DNA from: Scilla litardierei
Taxonomy: Eukaryota; Streptophyta; Magnoliopsida; Asparagales; Asparagaceae
Direction of reading: 5' to 3'
Length of the DNA: 64,000 bases
Assembly (NCBI GenBank): GCA_030789695.1
Contig: CM061132.1
Location: forward strand, 152,590,597 to 152,654,596
The notes under the pieces are model-generated. The model was not told where the DNA came from. It saw only the letters and a program-made list of their open reading frames with translations, and did no database searches. This document shows, piece by piece, positions 42,973 to 52,682 of the stretch (its first letter is position 1; each line of letters starts with the position of its first letter). Both the position numbers and the translations under genes were made by a program.

Positions 42973-45183
42973 CAGACAAGAGGAGGCCTACCTACAAGTG
43001 TTACCATTGTGGCATGGAGGGCCACATGAAGAAAAACTGTCGGAAACTGTTACAAGAACAAGGTCAAATGGTTCAACAAAAGACCAATGATGGAGAAGCG
43101 TTAGTCACTTGTACCAGAGAAGTGGCCATTTGCTATGTCCAAGAAGAGATATGCCTTCACGTTTCCAACCAGGACAGCGAGTGGGTGGTTGATACAACAG
43201 CATCCTTCCACGCTACTCCTCGAAGAGACTTCTTCACCAGCTACAACGCAGGAGGCTTTGGTATCGTGAAGATGGGAAATACAAGTTCCTGTAAGATCGT
43301 AGGAATGGCGACGTTCAGATTCAAACGAACGTATGTTGCACAATAACACTGAAGGATGTCCGACATGTGCCAGACCTCTGGCTAAACTTGCTCTCTGGGA
43401 TAGCCCTTGATAAACAGGGCTTCGACAACCACTTCAGCAACGACACATGGAGAATGACGAAAGGTGCCATGATTACTGCAAAGGGGCACATTTGTGGTAC
43501 ATTATACAAAACTCATGTGAAGATATGTAACGACAGTCTTAACGTGGTGGAACGTAAGGCTACTCAAAATCTGTGGCACCAACGACTCGGTCACATGAGT
43601 GAGAGATGGTTATCTCTCTTGACAAAGAAGGAGCCGATCGTAATCACTAAGGATGCTGGACTAGATCCTTGTCAGCATTGCTTTGTTGGCAAGCAACATA
43701 TAGTCTCCTTCAGTTCTTCTTCAACAAGGAGATCAGAGTTACTCAGTCTGGTACACTCTGATGTTTGCGGTCCCTTGGAGGTTGAATCATTGGGTGGCAA
43801 TAGGTATTTTCTGACCTTCATTGATGATGCTTCTCGGATGGTGTGGGTCTACTTCTTGAGGACGAAAGATCAAGTGCTCGACTTCTTCAAGCTGTTCCAT
43901 GTCATGGTCGAACGTGAGACAGGAAAGAAGTTAAAGTGCCTCCGCTAAAAAAATGGAGGCGAATATACTTCCAGAGTGTTCGATGTCTACTGCAGAAGTC
44001 AAGGCATGAGACATGAGAAGACGGTTTCTCGCACTCCACAACACAACGGCGTAGCTGAAAGGTTGAAACCGGACAACTATGGAGAAGGTCAGAAGCATGC
44101 TCAGTATGTCTAAGCTACCAAAGCCATTCTGGGGAGAAGCTGTTCGTGCCGCCTGCTACATCATCAACAGATCACCATCAGTACCTTTGGATTTTGCAAT
44201 TCCAGAGAAGGTGTGGTCTGGTAAGAATCCCTCATTCTCCCACCTGAGGGTATTCAGTTGCTTAGCTTTTGCACATATATACAAGGAGCAAATGCAAAAG
44301 CTTGATGCAAGGACCATTCCTTGTATCTTCATCGGCATGGAGATGAAGAATTTGGGTACATATTGTGGGACCCAAAACCAAAGAAGGTTATTCAGAGCAG
44401 AGATGTGCTGTTCCAAGAAAATCAGACCCTGAAAAACATTGAAAAGCCCATGGTGTCTTCAAATGCAAGCTCAAGTGCTGAAGACATTGTTCCAGACCTA
44501 GCACCAATGCAATACAAAGAGGTGCATGAAGAAATACAAGAAGATGATGAGGTTGTTGAACAAGAAGTGGAAGAAGAGGCAGATGTTGAGCAGGGGGAGC
44601 CACAACCTCTCCATCAGCTACTGTACAACCACCATCGCTGGTAGATGATGGTACTCCTCCTGAAGTCAACAACTCACAGTACGAAAATCCGAATGAGGCC
44701 AGATTCCATCAACTAGATATTCAGTAGCTGAGTATCTTCTACTTTCTGAAAATGAAGAGCTAGATAGTTTTCAAGAAGCAATATCTCGCAAGAACAAAGA
44801 AAGTTGGTTGGAAGCTATGCAAGATGAGATGGAATCTCTATAGAAGAATTCTACTTATGAGTTAGTCAAGCTTCCATAAGGAAAGAAGACGCTGAAGAAC
44901 AAATGTGTGTTCAAGCTCAATAAAGATGGCAATGGAAAGATGGTGAAACACAAAGCTCGACTGGTGGTCAAAGGATTCCTTCAGAAGAAAGGTATTGACA
45001 TTGACGAGATCTTTTCGCTGGTTGTGAAGATGGCTTCAATCCGCGTCATCCTCGGATTGGTAACTAGGTTAAATTTAGAGCTTGAGCAGATGGATGTCAA
45101 GACGGCGTTTCTTCATGGCGATCTACATGAAGAAATTAATCCATATGGAGCTGTGCAGAGACATAGCTGGGATGGTTGTTAAA
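42973..45183 (+). pseudogene. Element F gag end, protease, integrase and truncated RT
   Basis: Resumes with the CCHC knuckle CYHCGMEGHMKKNC, then protease (WVVDTTASFHATPRR, active-site Gly replaced by Thr), pre-integrase LWHQRLGHMSERWL, and the integrase core (LVHSDVCGPLEV, FIDDASRMVWVYF, a stop then KNGGEY where LRTDNGGEY is expected, [11 protein letters not shown]). RT starts near 44907 (KARLVVKGFLQKKG, QMDVKTAFLHGDL) but jumps right after HEE to the final codons of the polyprotein (ELCRDIAGM in another frame). The catalytic YVDD and RNase H are therefore deleted. Several frameshifts. Confidence 0.9.
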
Positions 45184-45219
45184 TGACAATCACTTCAGAT
45201 GTAGCTGGAGGGGGAGAAT

Positions 45220-45748
45220 TGATGGGGTTTTCAGCTACATCTAACAGCCTATGAGGGTTGCTGGGATTAGGCAAATAAGGGGGTTGTTCCACCAAACCCC
45301 TTTCCCTTGCTTGTGGTAGTTACACCAACCCCTCCCCCTTACTTGCCTATAAAAAGGGGAGAGGGCTGATATATTTTATCATCCCAAAACACAATCTCAT
45401 CTTCAAGAGAAAGATTAAGGATGAAACACAGAGAGGTAAGAGTGATGGATTTCTCTAGTGAGAGAAACTAACCTCAGAGAGGGAAGTTACCCCATAGAGG
45501 TAAAAGTTGTATTGAGTTTTTTTGTGTTTAGCTTAGAGTGTGTAAAGTTATTTCCAATGAGAAATAATGAAGTCTTTTTTTACTCTCCAATTTTTATTGT
45601 TTTACGGTGATCAATATTTTTACTGTTTTACTGTAATTAGTAAGTTTTATAGTGATCAGTGAGAATTACTATAATTTTACGGTGATCAATATTTTTACTG
45701 TTTTACTGTAATTAGTAAGTTTTATAGTGATCAGTGAGAATTACAACA
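45220..45748 (+). repeat. 3' LTR of element F
   Basis: TGATGGGGTTTTC...ATTACAACA. It contains a 70-75 bp direct duplication near its end (ttttacggtgatcaata... at about 45600 and 45672) that the 5' LTR lacks. Followed by TATTC. Confidence 0.9.
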
Positions 45749-45753
45749 TATTC

Positions 45754-46305
45754 ATATTGTGGTGTCATATCCTTAATTTCTAGAGTTTTCTTTGATGTCA
45801 TCGAAGTCTTTTTTAACCTATTTCTGCGTTTCTGTACTTGGCTTCTCCTTTATCCTTTCATATTCAGAATATGGTGCTCTGTTATAGTCTAATTTTTCAA
45901 TTTTGTACAATGATTTCATGTAGGGTTTTGTTTCAATTGGAGAAGTAGACGCAAAGGGTAGAGCTCGTAGGCTACCCATCAAAACTGATATTAGGAGAGC
46001 CTTATGCTTTCCTGGTGGTTCCACTCTTATGGTTGCTCGTCTGGAATTCTAAAGGTAGCACCAAGTGTCATATGGAACTTTCCATATGACACTTAGTTTA
46101 CCCACTTCTGGTAGGTGTTAGGCTTACCATTTATAATGTTCCAAACAACTACTTTCCATAGGATCACTCATCCTAGAATTGCTCTTGCTCGAGCATGCTT
46201 AACCACAGTTTTTTTTTCATGTTGTCCCTAAAAATGCTAGCTACTATTAAATTTTAAGTTCATAAGAATGACTACATACTATAGAACTCCTTATCTCATG
46301 TCCGA
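45754..46305. other. Intergenic, nothing recognised
   Basis: Between the target duplication of F and the 3' LTR of J. One 69-codon minus-strand frame (45818-46024) without an ATG start or known domain. The phrase catatggaactttccatatg near 46070-46090 is a small palindrome. Confidence 0.35.
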
Positions 46306-47100
46306 TGTGATACTGAAATTCAGTACGCAATAATGAATCTTAAGAACAATGCAGCAGCACACAGCAAACAGAGACACACAAGACTTGGTAACGCAGTTCG
46401 GTGTGCACACCTACATCTGCGGGGCCACGCCCAGAAAAGTAGAATACTTCACTATGAAAATCAGAGAATACAAACTCTAATAACCACGCTTCTATAAGGA
46501 AGAACACACTCTCCCTTAATACAAACCGTGAGGGGTGATCGCAATCAACCCCGTGAATTATTCTTGGCAAGCTCCCCTTGCCTGCAAGCTCCCCTTGCAC
46601 CACCGACTGGATCAACTCCCTTGATCCTACGTGCGTAGTAGTAGGCCTCCCCCCGGAGTAATCTCCCAAAACTTTTTATCGCCAAGTCCGTAACCTAGCC
46701 GCCAATTGCTCCGAACCCTAAAAGCAAGTATTCCCGCAAACCACGGTTCACTCAACACTGATTCGATCAGATCAAGATGCAACACCTTAACTGCAATACC
46801 CGCAACATATACAACAATAAGGAGATCCCTAAATATCCGCAGGAGATCGTTGCCAGGATATTGCCGGCGAAAATCTCTCTAACCGCTTCACAACAAAGGT
46901 AACGAGAGATGTACAAAGCCAATCAAATCTATAACAGTTATTAACCTCCATAAATACCTGAACTGTTAAATATAGAGACATAAGATCACACGGACTCCAG
47001 TTTCGGATCCACGAATACTATGAGCAGCCAAAGTCGCAAATAGACACATTATGTTGAACATCCTGGTACAATAAACTGTTCAACAATCCATTCAACAACC
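46306..47100 (-). repeat. Element J 3' LTR, distal part
   Basis: Sequence typical of a Sirevirus U5/R on the minus strand. On the plus strand it begins TGTGATACTG, so the LTR would end CAGTATCACA. It ends at the element I target duplication CAACC (47096-47100). The other part is 54562-54746, giving about 980 bp in total. The left boundary is inferred from the TG start only. Confidence 0.55.
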
Positions 47101-47428
47101 TGATTGAACCGGAAAACGCGCAAGTGCGCGCCTTCCACTCCCAAGCATAGGAGCATCAATGCAATAATAAATAACCGGTGAGTACCGGGTCGGATCACAG
47201 GGACAATTCGTTTCACAATCACAATCTCAATTAGTTAAGGACAGCTAAAAGTGTTGGAACAACCAACTAAACTAACAAGTATCGTGCGAGGGAATGTGGT
47301 GGTAAGACGGTCAAGCCAAACCCAAGATAGGTAGGGTGGAGACCAAAGTAGGGAGCTAGTCAAGCAAGGAGAAGTATGTGGAATTTGGTGTCAGTAGGGT
47401 TGTGAATTGAGAATAAACCCCTATAACT

Positions 47429-47760
47429 CAATGATGTCCCTTTTGTGGACACACCATTGGAAAATACTCTTTTGGAGGTGAAAATAAGTGTGAAATGTGA
47501 TTCAATTGTGGATCCCTTTTGGGGTCACAATTGAAAGTGATAGCGGTCACGGGATATGGTTCTATATGACTCAATGACATCCCTTTTGGGGAAGCGTCAT
47601 CGGGGATATCCTTTTGGGAGTTAAAACGATGGGAAAATGGTAGTGGCATAAGATTTAGGTTTCATGGGAATTAAGTTGATACTTCTTTTGAGAAGATCAA
47701 ACTCATCCTTTTGGGATGATCGGCTCTCTAAAAAAACTCTTTTGGGTTCGTATAAGAGAG
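47429..47760 (-). repeat. Stem-loop array centred on CCTTTTGGG in element I leader
   Basis: Six or more copies of plus-strand CCTTTTGGG or a close variant, most at the centre of a different inverted repeat: CAATG..CATTG with TGTCC..GGACA (47429-47459), TTCAATTGTG..CACAATTGAA (47501-47535, ten perfect pairs), AATGAC..GTCAT (47573-47600), TTGAT..ATCAA (47676-47700), CATCC..GGATG (47704-47718), CTCT..AGAG (47724-47760). They lie downstream of the TATA-like site, so in the transcript. Repeated at about 53011-53345. Confidence 0.85.
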
Positions 47761-48153
47761 TTGATTTAGAAATTTAAATCTACGCCACATACAAATCAAT
47801 TAAATCCACATGAACCAATATTAATCAATCTCACCAAACCCTAATTAATCCCAACTCCACACACTACTGGCTCTAGGCCTTCATAGTGAATATCAAGATG
47901 ATAAACATTGATGAGAATTCATTACAAGCCATTAATAGAATAACTATCAAAAGATTTTCACATTCAATCAATAATCATTCATACAACACAATAGAGCTCA
48001 AATAGTACAAGAGAGAGAGAGGAAGAAATCACCAAGTAGAACCCTAGAAAACCAAGCTTCCCCCACTCTTGCTCCTCCTCCAAGCTTTCCTAGCCTCCAA
48101 TGGCTTCCAAACCCTTGCCCTAGCTCTTGGGGAAGAAGATGGGGGTCTCAAAC

Positions 48154-48610
48154 TGTTAGACCCTGAGCCTGAGTACATTGTGGAGGACGAGGTGTTTGCT
48201 GACGCCGAGCCCGAGCTTGTGTTTGACGGGGAGTACGTGGACACTGGGGACCAGTCCTAGTGTCTTCGCTGAGATTTTCCCTTTTGTTTAGACTGATGTT
48301 TTGTTGTCGGTGCGTAGCACCTAAGCTTTGTTACGTTGTTGCTTTTGTTGGCCTTGTTCTGGGCCTTTAGACTCTTTCTTTTAGCCTGGTGGCTTTTCTG
48401 GATGTTGAACTTAATTTTTCATGTTGGACAAATTATGAGATATGAGAATTTTATTTCTGTCTCTCCTTGTATTATTATTGTTGTTCCGTTTGTGGTTACA
48501 TGGACCTGCTTATGTTTTATTGACGCTTATCGGGTTTGGGGCTTCACAGCTCCACTCTCGTGCGGACCTTTTCACGTCTCGCCTCCATTTTAAGGAAGCG
48601 GGGCGTGACA
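48154..48610 (+). mobile_element. Solo LTR inside the element I left LTR
   Basis: TGTTAGACCC...GGGCGTGACA, 457 bp, flanked by CAAAC on both sides (48149-48153 and 48611-48615). Absent from the otherwise matching right LTR, which gives the empty site directly (near 53732). No internal region, so a recombination product. The family is not identified. Strand is tentative. Confidence 0.93.
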
Positions 48611-48689
48611 CAAACCCCCAATAGAACAGTAAAATACCCCCTGGCCGAAATTAATTGCTGGAAATCGCTACAGGCGCCATATAACCCCC

Positions 48690-49075
48690 AAAATCAAGTT
48701 ATTGGGCTTGCGGGTTGCATTGCGGGTCGGGTTTACGCCCGCCGACCCGCTCAAAAAGTGAAGCGCGCGCTCAGCAGCAACATGCTGCGGGTCGGGTTGT
48801 GTGGGCGCATGCCCGCTACCCGCAGCACGCGGCTCCCGCCCTCTCGCATGCAATTGCGGGCTTGTTCCCCGTGAAAATCAGAAGAGCGGGCCGAAGCCCG
48901 CTCGCATGCAATTGCGGGCTCTCCGCCCGAAACGAAGAGCAAAGAAGAATGGGCCAGTGGCCCGTTCATAAACTCTCCGCTCGAAGAGCGGGCCAGCGGC
49001 CCGTGTGACGAATTTCCGCTCGAAGAAGCGGGCCAGTGGCCCATGTGCATTTGCCGCTCGAAGAAGCGGCCAGCG
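48690..49075 (-). repeat. U3 array of GCGGGCC / GGCCCGC words (element I)
   Basis: Many inverted pairs of GCGGGC and GCCCGC in about 385 bp, for example gcgggccgaagcccgc near 48888 and gcgggccagcggcccg near 48985, with gcaattgcgggc repeated. It ends just upstream (sense) of the TATA-like site. The copy in the other LTR (53825-54180) has a small deletion. Confidence 0.88.
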
Positions 49076-49449
49076 AAAAATTAAGCGGCATCCGGACGTT
49101 GATCTGCGCTGCGTGGCGCTGTGAGATTGCGCCACGCGACACCACCTTTAATTCCTTTTTCCCCATTTAAAAATGCCTCTTCTCCTCCATATAATTCACC
49201 CAAAATACCTAGAAATCCCAGAAAAATCCCAGAAAATTCTGAAAAATCCCCAAGACTCCCAGGAGTACCTGAAAAATAGAGGAAGGAGAAGTTAGTCTAT
49301 ATAATGATGTTTTGTGCAAAGAATACGAATAAGCTCTTATATACAACATAAAGTGAAATTATACCCAAAAGAGCAAGATTAGGCCTAATCCTTAGCAAAA
49401 AAATAGGGGTAGTTAGGGGGTATAAATATACACTTTTTACCACAAATCA

Positions 49450-50647
49450 CACCCCCCAACTAGTTTTTTGCTAGTCCCTAGCAAAATAAGCGATAATTTC
49501 GGATTAAATGGAAAAACATGCACCAAATTCAAAAGATCATCATGACATCCTTCATATGTTATTTCCAAATGATTCCAAAGCTAATATACACAATGTATAA
49601 AAGTAAATAATATTTGATATTCTCCTCAATCCAATTCTAAGAAAAGTAAGGAAATAAGCACGTATCACATTCTTTGGGAAGATGTGCACATGTCAAAATT
49701 TTCAATTTTCAAGGAAATGGCCAAAACCAAAAGAAATCCCTTCTAAGTTGTGGGAGATGAGATTGCATCATTCATGAAGCTTATTCACTCATTTGTTCAT
49801 TCATTTTTCTTTTTCTTTTCATTTTCTCTCTTTTTTTGTATTCTTTTTGTTTTAGTATGTTTATGTTTTGCATTCACGCAATATTGCTATGAAATGCAAA
49901 CACGACCACATTTGCATACACACGATGACGCTATATATGCAAATGGATGGAATGAACCCCTAAATCTCATCTTTGGCTTCCTCCCCAATGTTTCGTGGAG
50001 CACCGGCTACTCAATTTGATTAGGAAAAACACTCACTTATGTTAATCTATTTCTCATTCTAACATGAATTATCAACTCATCCACCCACTCCTCAAGAGGA
50101 AAAGAAAACATACACCAGTGGCCACATCCAATCCAACTAAAAATTAAGCCACTCATCCCAATTCATGCAATTACTTACACCAAACTATTCCCGAATCATT
50201 TCAAAGAGAGCATCAAAACATAGAAAATCGTTTCATACATGGCATATTAACATTTGACTCCAAAATGAAAAAGAAATTAAAATACGCCAATCAAACATCG
50301 ATAAACTTGATGCCAAAGTAATAATCCGAAAAAATTGCTTTGCATTAAGCATGTATGGATTAAGCAAAAGAAATGTGATGGAAGCAAGGATGGAGGCATC
50401 AAAATGATATTCTCAAAATGAATGAATGATGATGATGAATGAGAAAAAAAAAATTTTTAACACCAAAATTTTTTTTAATTAAAAAAAAACTACCCAAAAC
50501 TAGCATCCAACTTCATAGTTCACTCCCCCCAACTAGAAATGAGCATTGTCCTCAATGGTTGAAATGAAACTAGATATTATTAAACGATGCTAGAGGTAAA
50601 ACACACATACTAAAGAAAATTAAACTAAAAAGTTTATTTGTTTTTAT
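49450..50647 (-). other. Element I 3' non-coding region with two polypurine tracts
   Basis: No gene. The sense word CTAGTTGGGGGG occurs beside the LTR (49452-49463) and again about 1.07 kb inside (50525-50536). The inner copy follows a CATTG-AGGA-CAATG hairpin (50543-50556). Otherwise AT-rich, with poly-A/T tracts near 49800 and 50440-50490. Confidence 0.75.
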
Positions 50648-51652
50648 TTACACTAAAGAAAGGAAGGAGTACACCTTAGCAAAAGGCGGATCCCGAATGT
50701 GTAATGGTGGAGGTAGCTGTTCAATCATATCCTTGTGTTCCTCAGCCAGCTGCTTTGGAAACGCTGCTCCTCCACTTTCCGTGGATCCTAGCAACACAGC
50801 TTCCAGCATCTCCCTAGAATGTACTCCTGTATCCTGCGAGAGACAAGCTGTGTCAATCCAAGGAAAATAAGTAAGACTTCCGATGAAGGAAGTCCAAATA
50901 GGGTCATCATAATAAAAATAAGGAGATGAATATGTATGACGACAATCTGAATCTAGAATATATGGAAATGAAGCTTGAGATTCAGAAGGGAAGGGAAAAG
51001 TGTGATGAGAACTTCCCTGAATGGCGATGCTATCGCCTGGCTGATGCGACTCCTCAGGAGGAGGGTGAAATGGCTGCAGGGACAACTGTGGAGGAGAAGG
51101 CAGTGCATGCTCAATGTAGATCATCTCGCAGTCACTGTCACTTGCCGAATCCTCATCATCGAAAGTAATGGCCTCTGCAGTCATCTCTGGACTCTGTGGT
51201 CCTCCCTGAATATTCTCGTCCTGGATGACGGACTGAAGCGTGTCCTGAGGTGTCTGAAGTGATGGCTGCTGAACTGAATCTGAAGGGAGGGTGGGCTCGG
51301 GCTCCAAAGTAGTCTGTAGGCTGTATCCCATGCACTCATCCTCCTCAATATCACCGTAGTAAACTATCTCAGCAGTCCATCCAAGATGCTCGCACACCTC
51401 CAGATGTGGTAATGGATCAGACCGGCAATGTGACTCAGGCTCTCTGATGTCATCTATCTCACTCTCACCTGGACACATCTCCATCTGATCATCACCACCA
51501 ACCCAAGAAAACTGCATCGTGTCTCCAACCTGGGTGACACACACTCCCTCATCCATGTCATCTTGATCCTCAATATGTAATATCTCCACATCCTCTACCT
51601 GGCTCTCCTGCAACCCAACATCCTGCTCTGCTAGATTCCCATAGGGTCGCAA
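50648..51652 (-). CDS. Element I gag C-terminal extension, unknown function (open for 334 codons)
   Basis: Begins inside the original reading frame; the Met at 51652 is simply the first after stops near 51730 and 51857. Residues 1-220 are acidic and rich in Gln, Glu and Asp. The C-terminal part reads DDPIWTSFIGSLTYF, QDTGVHSREMLEAVLL, IEQLPPPLHIRDPPFA and aligns with the end of the element G protein. Translated backwards past the stops it joins the gag (YTTNDAWLYLRDLAEW), so the ancestral product was probably one protein of about 600 residues, gag plus this tail. Confidence 0.6.
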   Translation of the reverse strand: MRPYGNLAEQDVGLQESQVEDVEILHIEDQDDMDEGVCVTQVGDTMQFSWVGGDDQMEMCPGESEIDDIREPESHCRSDPLPHLEVCEHLGWTAEIVYYGDIEEDECMGYSLQTTLEPEPTLPSDSVQQPSLQTPQDTLQSVIQDENIQGGPQSPEMTAEAITFDDEDSASDSDCEMIYIEHALPSPPQLSLQPFHPPPEESHQPGDSIAIQGSSHHTFPFPSESQASFPYILDSDCRHTYSSPYFYYDDPIWTSFIGSLTYFPWIDTACLSQDTGVHSREMLEAVLLGSTESGGAAFPKQLAEEHKDMIEQLPPPLHIRDPPFAKVYSFLSLV

Positions 51653-51858
51653 GAAAAAGAGCCCAAAGGTGGCTCCTCAAACTGACACTGGACCTGCTGC
51701 TCTGTATCCTGAAATGGAACCAAGGACTAGCCATCATCATCATCATATCTAAGTGACGGCTCTCCAGATGGCGCAGTCCGATCCCACTCTGCAAGGTCCC
51801 TCAGGTACAACCATGCATCATTTGTCGTGTAGGCAAAGAACTCTCCACTGCTGCTCAT

Positions 51859-52499
51859 CTACACAAAGTCCTGTGTCGACGGCTGCAACCCTGTGTAGAA
51901 AATCCGAAGAAGATCCTCTGCGCTGAAAGCATGGTGTGGACACCCAAGCACTAAATCATCAAACCTCCCCAAAACCTGACAGTAAGTCTCACCGTCAAAC
52001 TGGACAAAGCTCTCCATGAACTGCTCAAATGCCTGTCGCGTCTGTACCCGATTCCTGTAATAAATAGGAAAGAAAGCTTGAAGGAAATCAGTCTGAAAAG
52101 AAAGCCATGTAGAAAAAGAATCTCGAGGATAAGCATCAAACCAGATCTTAGCATCATCTCTCAAGGTATATGGGAATACTTTAAAATAAATAAAATCTGC
52201 ACAAGTGGTCTCATCAAACAAATCCCAAAACTCTTTCCTACACCATTTTTCAAACTTTTGCATAAATGATAAGCATCAAACCAGATCTTAGCATCATCTC
52301 TCAAGGTATATGGGAATACTTTAAAATAAATAAAATCTGCACAAGTGGTCTCATCAAACAAATCCCAAAACTCTTTCCTACACCATTTTTCAAACTTTTG
52401 CATAAATGACTTAGGATTTTCCAAACCCATACCGTGAAAGAACGGTGGGAGTTGCGAATCCTCCACATAAGCATCGCTAAAGTTTGAAGATGAATCCAT
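51859..52499 (-). pseudogene. Element I gag (Athila/Tat-like Retrotrans_gag)
   Basis: Starts MDSSSNFSDAYVEDSQLPPF at 52499. The gag domain reads FMQKFEKWCRKEFWDLF, VFPYTLRDDAKIWFDAYP, TWLSFQTDFLQAFFP, FDDLVLGCPHHAF, IFYTGLQPSTQDFV. This is the core of Athila/Tat capsid-like proteins. A 140-bp exact tandem duplication (52128-52267 and 52268-52407) shifts the frame inside the domain, and a stop follows at 51857. No protease or later pol domain follows. Confidence 0.88.
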
Positions 52500-52682
52500 A
52501 AAAAAATTTATCCACAAAAGATTTTTGAAATAAAAGAAAGAGAGAAAGAAAAACGACTCAAAAAAGTATAAAATAAACAACCAAAAAGACTCAACACTAA
52601 GCTGTAAGTACTACACCTAAAGTGTCCAAAACCAACCAAAAATGTGAGTGTGAAAACCGTTGTCCCCGGCAACGGCGCCAAT

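Larger units (their letters stand above)
34153..45748 (+). mobile_element. Ty1/copia element F, split by element G
   Basis: LTRs at 34153-34613 (461 bp) and 45220-45748 (529 bp, longer because of an internal tandem duplication), with target duplication TATTC at 34148-34152 and 45749-45753. A primer binding site (tggtatctgagcc, one base off the usual TGGTATCAGAG) follows the 5' LTR. A clear polypurine tract (ctggagggggagaat) precedes the 3' LTR. Gag is interrupted at 35383 by element G and resumes at 42968. Most of RT and all of RNase H are deleted. F predates G. Confidence 0.93.
47101..49449 (-). repeat. 3' LTR of element I (left copy)
   Basis: Same as 52683-54556 apart from scattered substitutions, a small indel in the GC-rich array, and a 457-bp solo LTR inserted at 48154. 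On the sense strand the order is: GC-rich word array (49075-48690), TATA-like ggttatat (48679-48686), then a transcribed part with a run of stem-loops (47765-47429). Confidence 0.92.

Noticed and set aside
45818..46024. 69-codon minus-strand frame reading VEPPGKHKALLISVLMGS
   Set aside because: Coding-like composition but no ATG, a stop just upstream and no family I recognise.
48069..48260. Acidic 63-codon frame with DPEPEYIVEDE and VFDGEYVDTG
   Set aside because: Crosses the left boundary of the inserted solo LTR, so its first codons come from a different element; kept only as a note.
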